DNA of 64,000 nt from Ashinkailepas kermadecensis (GCA_034440615.1 JAOTOM010002944.1:1-64000); one strand, 5' to 3'. Counted from the first letter of the stretch, positions 34,548 to 46,709 are shown. Notes: generated from the letters alone by a model not told the origin. Program-made: numbers and translations.

Positions 34548-37395
34548 TTCCAATTTTACGCATTTCAATATAAAACGCCCGGTTGTCCTCACGCTAGCGT
34601 CAGTGTCCTTGTACACCCGCCTTGCGCATTCGGCGCATTCGCCACACTTCGTGCGATTCCCCTGGTTTCTGCTAGACATTCTACGTTTTGTTAGCTGCTT
34701 CCATATGATGTATTCATTTGTGGTTTTTTTCTTTGATGTTGCTGAACTGAAGAGACAGTTTAGCCTTTGTAAAAATGGCAGGGTGTGTAGCGTGGTGGAA
34801 TGTTGATCGGTGTTTTCTCCCCCAGGCGACACTACCATCTTTCCCCTGGGCAAAGGGGCCGTCCCCCCCCCCTGAGAGGCTGTGGGCCCCCAAAGAACAG
34901 CACCGGGTTTGGATAAAATTGCGCCGGACCCCATAAAAATCCTGCTGGGCCCCCAAAATTCGCACCGGGGACACTGAACATCACATTTAGGACCCTAAAA
35001 GTTGAGCTGTCTCCCTGTGAATGTCGTCGGGGCTCCAAAATCGAAATGATGCTCTGAAAATCACATTTGGGGCCCCTAAAATCGCTTAGTAATCTCTAAG
35101 AATGACGCTGCGGGTTCCAAAATGTGGGACCGGCGCCATCAAAAAGTCGCACAGGGGCCCTGCAAAATTACACTTGGGCCTCGAAAGGTCGGGTCGGTGC
35201 CCCCGAAATAGCGCTCAGAACCCCAAGAGTCTGGCCGGGTTCCTGAGAATCGCGCTTGACCCTCAAAAGTTGGACCGGGACCCCTGAAAATCACGCTGAG
35301 GCCTCACAAATTCGCGCATGGGTACCTGAAAATCACGCCGGGGACCAAAAAATTCGTGTCGGTGGCCTTGAAGATTGCGCTGGGGCCACAAAAAGATGGG
35401 TCGGACCCCAGAATATTGCGTTGGGAGCCTCAATGTTTTGCGCCTGGTCCCTGAAAATCACACTGAGGGCTCGACAGGTAGCGCAGGGGCCCCAGAAGTC
35501 GCAGCTCCCCCACAAAAATCAATTATCATCCAAGATATCACTGAGGCCTCACAAATCGGTTCAATGATCCCCAAACAAAACCGTCGGGCCCCGGAAACGA
35601 AACTTGCCGTGCCACCGAAAAAAAAATCGCACCGGAAACCCCAAAACTTGTACCGGGGCCAAAAATATCGCGCAGGTGCCTTAAAAAGTAAAACTCTATC
35701 CCCCAAAAAATTATACCGCGACTCGATCGAATCGACCAAAGCACCGGAATATTAAGAACAGGTCCCGAAAGAAAACTATCCGTAGGATATTTCTACTCTG
35801 AAGGGTGCCATCGGCTAGAAAACTTGAGCAGCCGCAGTGGCGTACCAAAGGAGAAATGCCCCTCCATCCTGAGTGGGATAGGCTCCAAAGAATCATGCAG
35901 GGATCCCAAAAATCGCGCTGGGGCACAAAAAATTCGCATCGGGGCCATTCGAATTTGTGTAGGGGGCTCCGAATAAATAAAGCGGACCCCAGAAGGCTCG
36001 TGCCTGGGGCGGAAAATTTGCACCGGGGCCCGCCAAAATCGCGCTGGGGCCCAGCTAAGTATAACATGCCCTGGGAACTCCCGGCGGGCCCCAAAATATC
36101 GCGATCGGGATCGAATATTCCCATCGGTAGTCCAAAAAAACTTGTGTCGGGGCATCAAAAACTCTCGTCAGGACTCCCAAAAATTGTTGTCCAGGACCCC
36201 AAATCAGCACAGCGTGGGCCCAAAATCTCATCTTGACCCAAAAACGATGAAGCCGAAGCCATCCAAAATAAGCAGTGGTTCCCAAAAATAAATGTCTGAG
36301 CCAGGAAAATGGCTCTGGAGCCCCAAACATAGCACGGGATTCCTTCACAAAATGGCATAGGGCCCGAAAGAAACGTACGGAGCTCGAAACAAAAATCGCG
36401 GTGGGACTTAAAAATATGGCGCCGGGTGTCCCAAAAAAAAAAAACAGGTCGATATTCGAACATTAAAAAAATATATAAGAGGTCACCAAAAATCGCGTCG
36501 AACTTTGGCGTTGGGTCACCAGAACCATGCGTCTGGGCCCGAAAAGTCACACCGGAACCCAAAGTCCTGCTGGGGTCCACGAGTGTGCGTCAAGAGCCCC
36601 AAAAACATAACAGGAACGTAAAAGCACAATGAGGCCGAAAAGGCATCGGGCCCTCCAAAGCGCACCGATTCTCGCAAAAAGTGGCAGGGCCTTCAAGCAT
36701 GCGTTCCATTCCTACATAAACACACCTGGAGTTCCAAAAATACGCCGGAGGCCCTCGAGCACACCGGGGCCATGAGAGCGCGTGAAGGCTTCAAAAACAA
36801 GCTGGGACTCGAAAAAGCGACATGGACCTAAAAAAGAACAAAAAGGTCGAGCACTAAATATGCACATCGGGGTGTTCGGAAACGCGCCGGTACCTACCAA
36901 AACTCATTGGTGCACGAAAAGCAACAAAATCATAAGAAGAGCCGGGGTCTCAAAAATGTTCCGGACCCGTAACAAAAATTGGTGCGAGCCCTAAAACACA
37001 TCCGTAGACGAAAAACCTCAACTGGTCCAAAAAATACACACCGTTCTGGGACCTCGGTAAGGTAGCCAATCTGGGAGCATATTTAACCAAAGAGGTGAAG
37101 TGCACGAAAGCCCATCGGGTATCAGGATATCTTTATCATCAGAAAATGTGGGAAGAAAATAAATATTCATCGAATTGAATTGATCGAATTTGCTCAGCGA
37201 ACCCCCATGCGAAGCATTCCATCGCGTAAAATATGGCGCAAGACTATCATGTAGTAACAATAAGAGAATCGTAGGAGGCCTATTAAAAACCATATAATCA
37301 CACGAACTATGTGGCAAATGCGCCGAATGTGCAAGGCGGGCGTACACGTGCACGAACGTTGACGTGGTGGTGACCGGGCGTTATGGACTGGAATG
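34548..37395. repeat. Inverted repeat arms around the decayed array
   Basis: A segment near 34575-34660 (AACGCCCGGTTGTCC, then CGCCTTGCGCATTCGGCGCA) recurs in reverse complement at about 37285-37370 with roughly three-quarters identity. The arms enclose the decayed array and may be the long terminal inverted repeats of one old element. Confidence 0.6.
34800..37020. repeat. Decayed array of GGCCCC-AAAATCGC-like units
   Basis: For 2.2 kb, strings such as GGGGCCCCAAAAATCGCGC recur at about 25-35 bp spacing with heavy divergence and length drift. Every unit looks like a G/C-rich block followed by an A-rich block. No unit is conserved enough to call a modern satellite. Open frames here are fortuitous. 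Confidence 0.8.
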
Positions 37396-37589
37396 CCTGA
37401 AATTATTTTTAAAAAATTGTCATTTTTTTAGTGATTTGTTCAGGTGTAAGTTCAGTAGTCTGAGGGGAATAATCAAAGGATACCAAAAGAAAAACCATGC
37501 ATCGAGCAAGGTGGGGAGTTAGGGTTCAAATCCGGTGGCTTAGTATCGATGGTGATAGATTGAGCCCCATCCACAGGACAATTAGGTTG

Positions 37590-37825
37590 GTCACTAATTA
37601 ATTTATTTTAAAGAATTAAAAGGGCACTTTTGAAAAATAGTGGTCTAAATCCGGTGTCTTTAAACCAAAAATAGTGGTAGGTTGGGCACCCTCCAAATCC
37701 TTTTGCCCCCTCCCATGCCGCAAACCCAACGTACGCCACTGGGGGGATAGGGTTCAGCGTTGGATCCGCGCTTAAAGTTGGTCTCGCCCCAAACAAGTGG
37801 GCTAGATCCACCAGTGACGCCATAT
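37590..37825. mobile_element. hAT-like repeat fragment (CAGTGGCG-type ends)
   Basis: It shares with 46830-47090 an AAATCCGGTG...GGGCACCCTCCAAATCC arm, an internal GTACGCCACTGGGGG junction and the end GTGGGCTAGATCC(A/G)CCAGTG. Such CAGTGGCG ends are typical of hAT-type elements. There is no transposase. The GTTTTTGA-rich stretch to 38115 repeats the decayed-array style in the other orientation. Confidence 0.65.
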
Positions 37826-38457
37826 AATACTGATTAGGTATGAGCAAGAAATCCCACCCAGTGAAAATTCCTTAGAGGAGGCCCGGGTGCTTTGAGGGAT
37901 CGGTTCGTTTTTGAAAATGTGTCTATTTAGTGTCACGCATTTCATAAGATAACATCGTTTTTGTCCGAGCCCCAGCTTGTTTTTGAGGCATTCACTCTGT
38001 CTTTGCGGTCCCGGTATGCTTTGTGGCTCTCGACGCGTTTTTAGACCATCCAGTGTATTTTTGGATGCTCCCAGCGTGTTTATTTAGGGCTCCAGCGCAT
38101 ACTTTATGGTCCTTGAAGCTAGCGCTAGGGCCATACCACACCTTAGTTCTGCGGTATTGTTATAGTTAATACTCCTGGAGCCACAAGGGTCAGAAAATCG
38201 TGTTGAGCTGGCGCCATGAACCCGCATGAAACCAGTTCATAGTAACGAACGAACGCGTTTTCCTTTTTGTCACTGGTAGGAACCATGGGGCAGGTATCGT
38301 GTTGTGCCACCACCTGCAAAACGTGCAGCTGAAGGGTACTTAAGTAAAGAAGGTAAGTTTTAAACAAAAAAAGAGGAAAAGAAGCGTACATACATCTTTT
38401 TTGGGGGAAAAGAGTGGTTAGCACGCATGATATACATATTGTGCAAGGGAACTGATT

Positions 38458-38795
38458 TAACACGTCCATAGCACGTCTGTTGAAGGGGAACTGATTAGCA
38501 CGTATCTTGGAAGGCAGCTGATTAGCACGTCGGTTGGAAGGGAACTGATTAGCACGTCTCTTGGAAGGCAGCTGATTAGCACGTCTGTTGGAAGGGAACC
38601 GATTGGCTCGTCTGTTGGAAGGGAACTGATTAGCACGTCTGTTGGAAGGGAACTGATTAGCAATTCTGTTGGAAGGGAGCTGATTAACGCGTCTGTTGGA
38701 AGGGAGCTGATTAACGCGTCTGTTGGACGGGAGCTGATTAACGCGTCTGTTGGAAGGGAACTGATTATAGCACGCATGTAACAGGTCTGTTGGAA
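38458..38795. repeat. 27-bp minisatellite, about 12 copies
   Basis: The unit is AGCACGTCTGTTGGAAGGGA followed by ACTGATT. Variants AACGCG and AGGCAGC occur. Confidence 0.93.
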
Positions 38796-38799
38796 GCAA

Positions 38800-39453
38800 A
38801 AGTTAGACTTGTGCATACTATGAATTGTAGCTTACGGCGTTTTCACACTTTCTCTTCAAATTATCAGCGTAAATTATTGCAATTAACCTAGTTTTTGTAA
38901 ATGCTAATAGAAAGCTCATGTCAATGGTTCAATCCCCCTTGCTATATGTTGATATCATGGTAACTACCACAACTGAAGCACAGCACAACTAATATAACCA
39001 AAAAATATTATCATAGCCACGACGGAAGACGGCCACAGTGGCATGTGTTTCTATAATCGCCAATTACATCATTCCTCATATTTCGGGACTCTCCGGTCTT
39101 TTCCTGAACTATACACCGCGCCGACTAAGAATGCAGACAAGCAGCGGGTTAAGTCTATCCCCCCCCCCGCCTGCAAATAATCATCATAGATAGGTAAGGT
39201 AGCACCGTAGACATTGCAGTGGCGCAGCAACGGCAACTTTTTCACCTGCAACATTGCCCTTTTCTACATCTGCATCTTTTTGCCTGCTTTGAGGCATCAA
39301 TTGTCCTTCGCAACAGCAGCCTTGCGTTTTGCAGCGTGAACGTTGTCGGCGATCATCCAGCTATGCGAGTGATCTGCATGTTTAACTGATGCCCAGAGAG
39401 GCTGTGGTAAGCAGCTGCAGGCCGTGCCTGACGGCGTGAGTTGCGTGACCAGT
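38800..39453. other. Sequence without supported gene
   Basis: AT-rich then mixed DNA. Nothing recognised. Confidence 0.5.
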
Positions 39454-40313
39454 GCTCAGTGGTCACAGGTGACACGTCGTGATCAGTGGTCACAGGTGAC
39501 ACGTAGTGATCAGTGGTCACAGGTGACACGTCGTGATCAGTGGTCGCAGGTGACACGTCGTGATCAGTGGTCACAGGTGACACGTAGCGATCAGTGGTCA
39601 CATGTGACACGTAGTGATCAGTGGTCACATGTGACACGTAGTCATCAGTGGTCACAGGTGACACGTAGTGATCAGTGGTCGCAGGTGACACGTAGCGATT
39701 AGTGGTCACAGGTGGTACATCGTGATCAGTGGTCACAGGTGACACGTCGTGATAAGTGGTCACAGGTGACACGTAGTGATCAGTGGTCACAGGTGACACG
39801 TAGCGATCAGTGGTCACAGGTGACACGTCGTGATCAGTGGTCACAGGTGACACGTATCGATCAGTGGTCACAGGTGACACGTAGTGATCAGTGGTCACAG
39901 GTGACACGTCGTGATCAGTGGTCACAGGTGACACGTAGTGATCAGTGGTCACAGGTGACACGTCGTGATCAGTGGTCACAGGTGACACGTATCGATCAGT
40001 GGTCACAGGTGCACGTCGTGATCAGTGGTCACGGTGAACGTATCGATCAGTGGTCACAGGTGACACGTCGTGATCAGTGGTCACAGGTGACACGTAGTGA
40101 TCAGTGGTCACAGGTGACACGTAGTGATCAGTGGTCACAGGTGACACGTAGTGATCAGTGGTCACAGGTGACACGTAGTGATCAGTGGTCACAGGTGACA
40201 CGTAGTGATCAGTGGTCACAGGTGACACGTAGTGATCAGTGGTCACAGATGACACGTAGTGATCAGTGGTCACAGGTGACACGTAGTGATCAGTGGTCAC
40301 AGGTGACACGTCA
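39454..40313. repeat. 27-bp minisatellite, about 31 copies
   Basis: The unit is GATCAGTGGTCACAGGTGAC followed by ACGTAGT or ACGTCGT. It contains the inverted repeat GTCAC-AG-GTGAC and the palindrome TGATCA, so single strands could fold. It ends about 65 bp from a weak exon candidate on the minus strand. Confidence 0.96.
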
Positions 40314-40377
40314 CCATCGGCGGCATATCTGCACGGCCGCAGCACGTACCGCCGTGGAAGGCGTTGCCGCGTGTCAC

Positions 40378-40480
40378 CCACCGACTGCCACATCGATCTC
40401 GGACTGGAACGTCGGGCCGACACGAATGACACGATTCATCCGCGCATTGCCACCACGACACCAGTATACACAAAGGAAGC
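40378..40480 (-). CDS. Candidate exon with ELM2-like motif (weak)
   Basis: A minus-strand segment with acceptor GGGCTTCAG and donor GG/GTGACA would encode RMNRVIRVGPTFQSEIDVAV. The string IRVGPTFQSEI resembles the start of ELM2 domains (Ile-x-Val-Gly-x-x-Phe/Tyr-Gln-Ala-x-Ile-Pro) found in MIER, RERE and CoREST-type corepressors. The usual Pro is absent and no partner exon is seen. It may be chance. Confidence 0.25.
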
Positions 40481-42535
40481 CTGAAGCCCGATGCGCGCCA
40501 CCAGGCCTCATTAGCCTGATTCACCGCAACACGCCTCGCTCCTCGGCCGTAACGACCGCCGTCTGCAGTGACAATCAGCATGGTCTTCTCTGGCAACTTC
40601 AGCAGCCTGCCTGCACCAGAGGAAGAAAGCCTCAGGCGCCCACTTACTCGCGGACTCGCGAGGTCGATAGCTCCTGTTGTCAGTCGAGGCTGAAGGAAAT
40701 ACAAAAGGTAATACACGGTAGCAACCATGGATGCAGGACCTAGCATTACAGGTAATCAACCTGTGCAACTGCGACATCAATTTGCCGTAAGCTACATTGC
40801 CTAGTCGGCTTTGTGACATGAGCTTGCGATTTATAATGCAAACTGCGAATGCTTGATTACAATGGAATGCAAGTTAATATTAAAAGCAAGTTGAATTACA
40901 AGCAGGCAGGACGATTGACATGCATCCGCTGTGAATCATGTGAATTATGCGTGTAGTTTCTGGAAATGGCAGTTCCCATATATCACTCATATGATGGTAC
41001 AATCGCTATGCTAGTAGGGGAAAGTGGAAACGGAATAGAGAGGCAATGTGGTATTTCGAAAATACTCATTGATTAGCATTGCGAACTGGTGTCACTCTTG
41101 TCAATTAAATTATCTAATTTACCATACTTTGCTCCTGTAGCAAAACGACTGAGTGGGTTCAAGCCCACTGAGCGATGAAGTGAGCATAGGACGCATTTTC
41201 CTATTTTCGACCATCTGATGTTATTTGGGCATGCATAGATTCTTGTGATTAGAGGGTAATGAGTCACCTATTGCTTTGAGACTGATATCAAACTAGAATT
41301 TTTTTCGTTACCCGTTCGTATTGCAACATTTTTTTTATCTCGTGTAGTGCTCAAACGCCACGGTATAAGCTCGACTAACCAACTTTGTCATCTGGTGCAT
41401 AACGGGGCATGAAGGAGGCGGCAAAACAGGGTCCCCGTTTTGCCCGCACTTCACGTCGGACACCTGTAGTACCAAACTGTTACTTCTTCGCCATGCTTCA
41501 TTCCTGGTATATATATGCCATCACAACCTTGCCAGCAGATGCCGTGTTCGTTTGCTAATATCGTCGTTTGCCTGCCCTTTTTCCTGCCATATCGCTAACT
41601 TACTTTGACGTTATTACGGGTTTGCCTTCGCCTGCTACCTTTCACTCTACGGAAACAATTAACTCCAGGACACTGATCTAACATAAACTAGCAACGCCCA
41701 AGTAACGAACAGTCTCGAATTACTGCTACCGTACACATGTTGGTTAACTGATATTGCCATATACTCTGTTCCATCTTGCACCATGGGTGGGGACAAATTG
41801 CAACCAGGAAAGGTCTACTTTACACAAGTATTAAGCTTAAGCAGAATCCTGTAGGTAGTCAAATGTGGTACACAATAAGACGAAGCATTTCAAAGTTAAG
41901 CCTGAGGGCAATACATCTTTAATAGGTTCCGATATTTGTGTGTCGGGGCCATAGAATGCTAAGGTCCCCGTATTGCCTCCGCCCCCTCCCCCACTCATCT
42001 GTCACAAAATGACAAAATTGAAAATAAACTGACGAGCAGGCCTAGTGCGATACACTTCCACCCCACATACCGTTCAATGATACTCCTAATCTAATCCCAT
42101 ATACTCACTGCCATATCTAATATCATTGTTTATCCGTGTATTCAAATATACTAACCAGCAGATTAATCATCCACTAATAGGTGAAGTCGCCATGTATTAG
42201 AGCCACTGCAATACATGTGAGAACAAACAACTGTGCATTGCAGGAGTGATAGTAGCATAATCTAAACATGTGGCATCAGCTAGTTCTAAGTACAAGCTTT
42301 ATATGTGGTAAAGTGGTGAAGCAAAAAAGGCAGCGCACGCCTGCAATAAAAAGAGCGTAATTAATAGCAATAGCCATTGCTGTGAGACGCTACTTGGCCT
42401 TGGTACACCCACAACCTCATCGAAACCACCAATGTACGCTTTCGCTGCTGCCTTGAATGAGGCCGATAGAGTATGAAGGATGTCTGCCATATGACACTTC
42501 TAAATTTACTAGCCTGGGAAGTCTGCAACACATGT
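40481..42535. other. Sequence without supported gene
   Basis: AT-rich single-copy DNA. I see no exon, RNA or array. Confidence 0.55.
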
Positions 42536-42678
42536 CCGATTGCACCGTGTTAACCGGTGCTCTTGGAATCATAGTATTGCACCGTGTTAACCGGCGCTCT
42601 TGGAATCATAGTATTGCACCGTGTTAACCGGTGCTCTTGAATAATTGCACCGTGTTAACCGGTGCTCTTGAATCATGT
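42536..42678. repeat. About 37-bp minisatellite, 4 copies
   Basis: The unit contains ATTGCACCGTGTTAACCGGT, then GCTCTTGGAATCATAGT. Two copies are shortened at the end. Confidence 0.92.
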
Positions 42679-43506
42679 TTCCCCTTTATGTTGATCTTCG
42701 TGTGCGGGACAATAGAGTTGGCGCATGCAGAGGGAAGTGTACCAGAAGGCACACTTCCCTGTGTGTCCTGCAGAGTTCGCCTTTATGCGAACTCTGCAGT
42801 GGGGCTTGATTAAATGCACCCAATGGTCTTGAAGAGTTATGCAAATGAGCTTCCGTACCAGAAGCTGACGTTCGTCCCGTTGCAATGCTAATGTAATGCT
42901 ATATAGCTTTCCGAACAGGTCGCATGTAGTTTATTATCTAACTCCAATAGTTTTAGAGTTCACCAGGGGTGGCAATGCCTCCTCCCCCTCCCAGTGGGGC
43001 GCGCTGGGCCTTTCACCGCAGCGAGGCGTGAGTTAGTAGAATTTTCGAAAGCATGAAATTACAGGTAGTGCTTCTGCGTGGTGGTGGTGTTTTCGAGGTG
43101 GTGCTTTTCCATGTGCCACCATAAGCCTGAAATGCTGAGCGTGGAAAACCTAGCTGGTGCTCAAACAAATTGAGATGGTGTCGGGAACCATCTGGCAGCA
43201 ATTAAACTCGATGCATGCGGAGAGGTGACAACTCGCTCGGAACCAGTCAGCTCTCGCTGTATTCTAGGTCCACAGAACAACAAGGTGTAAGAACCCTCTA
43301 AAACCGAGGTGCGCCTGCACAAGCGTGGTCGCCTTGCAAAGGCAGCAGCACCGCTCCTGACGACTGCACAAGGGATGCATGGGTGTGCTGTGCTAGTGGT
43401 GCTGGGTGTGCTGGGTGTGCTGTGCTGTGCCAGCCACTTGGGAAGTGATCAGGCCTGTCGCGTGCACACGAGGTGACGACGTCGTCAGCACTTCCACCTC
43501 CGCGAA

Positions 43507-44967
43507 TCACGCGCCGGCCGTTCGGTGGCGGCGAAGTCCACAGCAGACACACACCAGATAGTCGATCAGCTCGGCCACGGTCAGCAGCGAGGCGCCCACC
43601 ATCAGGCCGAGCCCGCCGCCCAGCTCCGACAGGAACTGCGCCTGCGGGTACGTCTCCACCTCCTCGGCGGTGCGCACCGTGGTCAGGAACCAGAGCGACG
43701 CGTGCGTGGCGATCTCGCCGCTCGTCGTTGGCCGGTGCGCCAGCCTGGCCGCCTGTCGCGACTGGTCGATGCTGACCGTGTCCGGCGCGCTCGCCAAGTA
43801 CTGCTGCCAGCTGCACGGCAGTACACACTGACACGTGCGCACGCTGGCCGTCATGGTGCTCTCGTCCAGGAGGTGCATCCCCGTCGGACCGGACTGCCCG
43901 CGGAACTGATCGAGCGAGGTGCAGGGAGTGCGGTTGGCCGCCGAGCGAAGCCACGGGACGCGGCAGCTGACTCGGTCGAGCCCGACCCGGGCGACCACGC
44001 ACTCCTCCGTGCAGAGCTGCACGGCTCTCGCGGGGTCGTCGGAGCAGTTGCTGTAGTCGGCGTGCCGCTTGAAGACGTTGGTGATGACGTCGACAGAGAT
44101 GGAGCTGTTGGCGTGGAGTTTGACGCGTGTCACCAAGCCAGCAAAGAGGGCAAAGTCCGAGAAAGTGACTGTGTTATCGTGGATGAAAAGCACCCAGCCG
44201 TCATGTTCATGCGGAAGGAAGTTGTTCCGCTCCCTCAGCACTATATCCAACTGCCCATCGAGGTGCGAGGCCGGGACGGTTGTGTCCATGTTCAGCGTGG
44301 AGCACGTGCCGAAAAAAGCCGAGTGGACGGTTTCGATTGTGCCGAGGTTCGAGCAGTTGGTCTTGGACAATGTGCACGAGTCCACCATCTCCTCCCACGA
44401 GTAGCTGGCCGCGCTGATGAACGCATCCAGACTGAACTCTTCCCACCGTAGCATAGAGAATGCACTCGGTCCATTCATCACCCAGTCCAAAATAGAGACG
44501 CCCTCCCGACTCATCGCCTCCACCACGTCCTTCTTATACTTGTTGCTGTGGCATATGGTGAGCGCCGGCAGGTGGATGTCCGACTGTATTTGGGTGGAGG
44601 TGGTCCATGTCGTTCCTCCGACCACCGCGCGGCGAACGGTGGAGGTCAGTTGGCAGCAGAGCGAGGCGGTCAGCACCAGCAGCACCAGCAGCCACACCAG
44701 TCGGCGCGGCCACCAGGCGTCAGGGCTGAGCACAATCGACACGCCGGTGATGCTCAGCTGGCCGGGCGGAAGGCAGCGCTGCCGACCAAACGACATCTCG
44801 CCACAGCTCGTGTGCCCTTCCTTGAGCTTCCGACGGACGAGCTCGTCGTTGGTGACCTCTCGTCCGCACGGGGCTGCGCGGTGACCTGCGCTTCGCCGGG
44901 CTCCTGGGCCGGCTCCTTCCGCGCTCCAGGAGAGACAGGGCGTCGGCGGTTGTGCACGCATGGCCAT
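43507..44967 (-). CDS. Degenerin/ENaC-family sodium channel subunit (pickpocket-like), intronless
   Basis: A 486-codon single frame with two membrane helices. TM1 is near residues 89-109 (RLVWLLVLLVLTASLC) and TM2 near 447-478 (LSELGGGLGLMVGASLLTV, then AELIDYLV). The GAS at about 458-460 matches the Gly-x-Ser selectivity filter. LPALTICHSNKYKK (133-146) is the conserved post-TM1 motif, and the extracellular loop is Cys-rich (CSDD, CTEEC, CRVPW, CQCVLPC). Family role: amiloride-sensitive cation channels at the plasma membrane, used in mechano- or chemosensation, usually as trimers. Two in-frame ATGs (44967 and 44961) are possible starts. The N-terminal His-Gly gating motif reads Thr-Gly (SITGVS). 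The lack of introns suggests a retrocopy or an ancestral loss. Confidence 0.93.
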   Translation of the reverse strand: MAMRAQPPTPCLSWSAEGAGPGARRSAGHRAAPCGREVTNDELVRRKLKEGHTSCGEMSFGRQRCLPPGQLSITGVSIVLSPDAWWPRRLVWLLVLLVLTASLCCQLTSTVRRAVVGGTTWTTSTQIQSDIHLPALTICHSNKYKKDVVEAMSREGVSILDWVMNGPSAFSMLRWEEFSLDAFISAASYSWEEMVDSCTLSKTNCSNLGTIETVHSAFFGTCSTLNMDTTVPASHLDGQLDIVLRERNNFLPHEHDGWVLFIHDNTVTFSDFALFAGLVTRVKLHANSSISVDVITNVFKRHADYSNCSDDPARAVQLCTEECVVARVGLDRVSCRVPWLRSAANRTPCTSLDQFRGQSGPTGMHLLDESTMTASVRTCQCVLPCSWQQYLASAPDTVSIDQSRQAARLAHRPTTSGEIATHASLWFLTTVRTAEEVETYPQAQFLSELGGGLGLMVGASLLTVAELIDYLVCVCCGLRRHRTAGA

Positions 44968-45045
44968 TGAGACTCACACTTGTGCCGATCGGTGGCCACC
45001 AGTCGCGCCGGCGCCCGACACCGACTCCCACAGTCAGCCGCAGTT

Positions 45046-45135
45046 CTGCCACTCCTCACCTGTTCAGTCGTCGACACTCGGACAACAGTCTCTCCTCACG
45101 TGTTCAGTTGTCGACACTCGGACAACAGTCTCGCG
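45046..45135. repeat. Two-copy 41-bp direct repeat upstream of the channel gene
   Basis: CGTCGACACTCGGACAACAG and flanks occur twice, about 80-170 bp upstream of the channel ATG. The whole region to 45340 is CpG-rich and could hold the promoter, but no core element is identified. Confidence 0.75.
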
Positions 45136-45344
45136 AGACGTTCCACTGACCCGCTGGAAACGCGTGCCACAATCGAGCGCGCCTCGGGTCGCCTGCCTAG
45201 CCGTCCCGGCGGCCACCGGGCGCTCGTGTCGCCAACAGGGCGCCGCCGCCGGGCACACCGCGGGTCGGCCGGCGGTGACGTCAGCTCGGCAAACGGCTGC
45301 GAGCACGCACCGTGGCGCCTGCGAAGGGACCTGTCGCTACTTGA

Positions 45345-45460
45345 CATGGGGTCTGTTCCCGTGGCTCCACCAGAAGTAACTCAGTGGAGGTTACTTGAGG
45401 CTAGTTGAGACTTGCCCACGGGAACGACCGGTGAAGCTTGGTGGAGAAATCAGCTGACAG
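45345..45460. repeat. Palindrome-like repeat GTCTGTTCCCGTGGCTCCAC, copy 1
   Basis: The segment begins GGGGTCTGTTCCCGTGGCTC and contains CCCACGGGAACGACC in reverse sense about 60 bp later, so it folds back on itself. A partner in opposite orientation lies at 47512-47665. It may be a short non-autonomous element. Confidence 0.65.
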
Positions 45461-45740
45461 CGGTGTGAATTCCACGACAAAAAGGAAGCATTTGGCGCCG
45501 TATCATAAATTGGCCAAATTGCCTTTCAAATGTTTGTCCAGATGATCGCACAATGTACATAGTATGCCTTGTTTTACAAAGTCCCAAATTTGTCTTTATT
45601 TCTGGCTATGTATGTGTCCTCAGAGACTGCGGGGAACACACATGTCCTTTTCGCCTATGGGATGAACCAGGCAATCTCTCTTTCCTCTCGGTTGAGCATC
45701 GTCTCCCCCTGTTTTGCGGTTTGGCCTGCCTTCTTAACGT

Positions 45741-46709
45741 ACACACTGGCGGATCCAGGGGGGGGGCATTCCGGCCATGCCCCCCCAAGCGCCTGAAAGG
45801 GGGGGCCATAGTGTCTTTGCCCCCCCAACCAACAAAAATAAACTGAATTAAAATGCAGTAACCTTTGCTGAGGTTAAAAAATAGCGTTCAGGGTGAAATA
45901 ATCTTCAATTTTAAAGGTATTTTGTTATAATGTTTGGAAGCACAATATGGTAGCATAGTAGATTCGGACACATCGAGGGTTCTATGGTGTTCTATAGCCT
46001 TGGGTTATATGCTGTTGAAGTTCTGCTTACAGCAAGAGATGACGAAATCAGCAGTTTCATTATTCCTTCGTCAGATAGGTTCATGAAGTTTGTTTAGCCA
46101 GTAACGGGCAAGCGGACCCAGTGAGCCAGATTTCGAAAGCGGAATTTGAACAGGATGTTTTGTGCGAGTGACCAGTTGAGCCCAGTTGAGCAGCATGCTT
46201 CGTATGTTGGTGTTGAGGTTGCTAAGATGAAGAGACAGGCTACATTGACTGATTTTTTCAAGAAGAATAGCAAGAGGAGGTATGTATTTATATCCTGAAT
46301 AAGAGATAACTGGTGGGTTTGCATGTTCACTGGCGGATCCAGGGAGGGGCCATTCCGGCCATGGCCCCCCGAAGCGCTTAAAAGGGGGGGGGGCATAGTG
46401 TCTTGGCCCCCAGAAACCAACAGAGGTCAACTAAATTAAAATGCAGTAACCTTTGCCTGTATAACCTAGGCAGTTGATGCGCCCCTAAACCCCAATAACA
46501 ACAACAACAGTAACCTTTGCCGAGGCTAAAACATTGCGTCTGGATGAAAGAATCTCCAATTTTAAACGATTTTTTTTTTCAAAATTAAAAATAACTGTTT
46601 GGAAGCCAGTATGGTAGCATAGTAGATTCTGACACACATCGAGGGTTCCATGCTGTTCAAGTTCTGCTTACAGCAAGAGTTGACAAAATCGGATCCGCCA
46701 GTGTGTACA
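45741..46709. mobile_element. hAT-like non-autonomous element pair, nested or duplicated
   Basis: Two direct copies (45745-46060 and 46327-46700) share CACTGGCGGATCCAGG, the ATTCCGGCCATG region, AAAATGCAGTAACCTTTGC and GGTAGCATAGTAGATTC. The outer ends are inverted: GTACACACTGGCGGATCC on the left and GGATCCGCCAGTGTGTAC on the right. There is no transposase. A clear 8-bp target duplication was not found. Confidence 0.75.

Noticed and set aside
44952..45408. Plus-strand Arg-rich ORFs upstream of the channel gene
   Set aside because: CpG-rich sequence opens several frames at once, with no recognisable protein.
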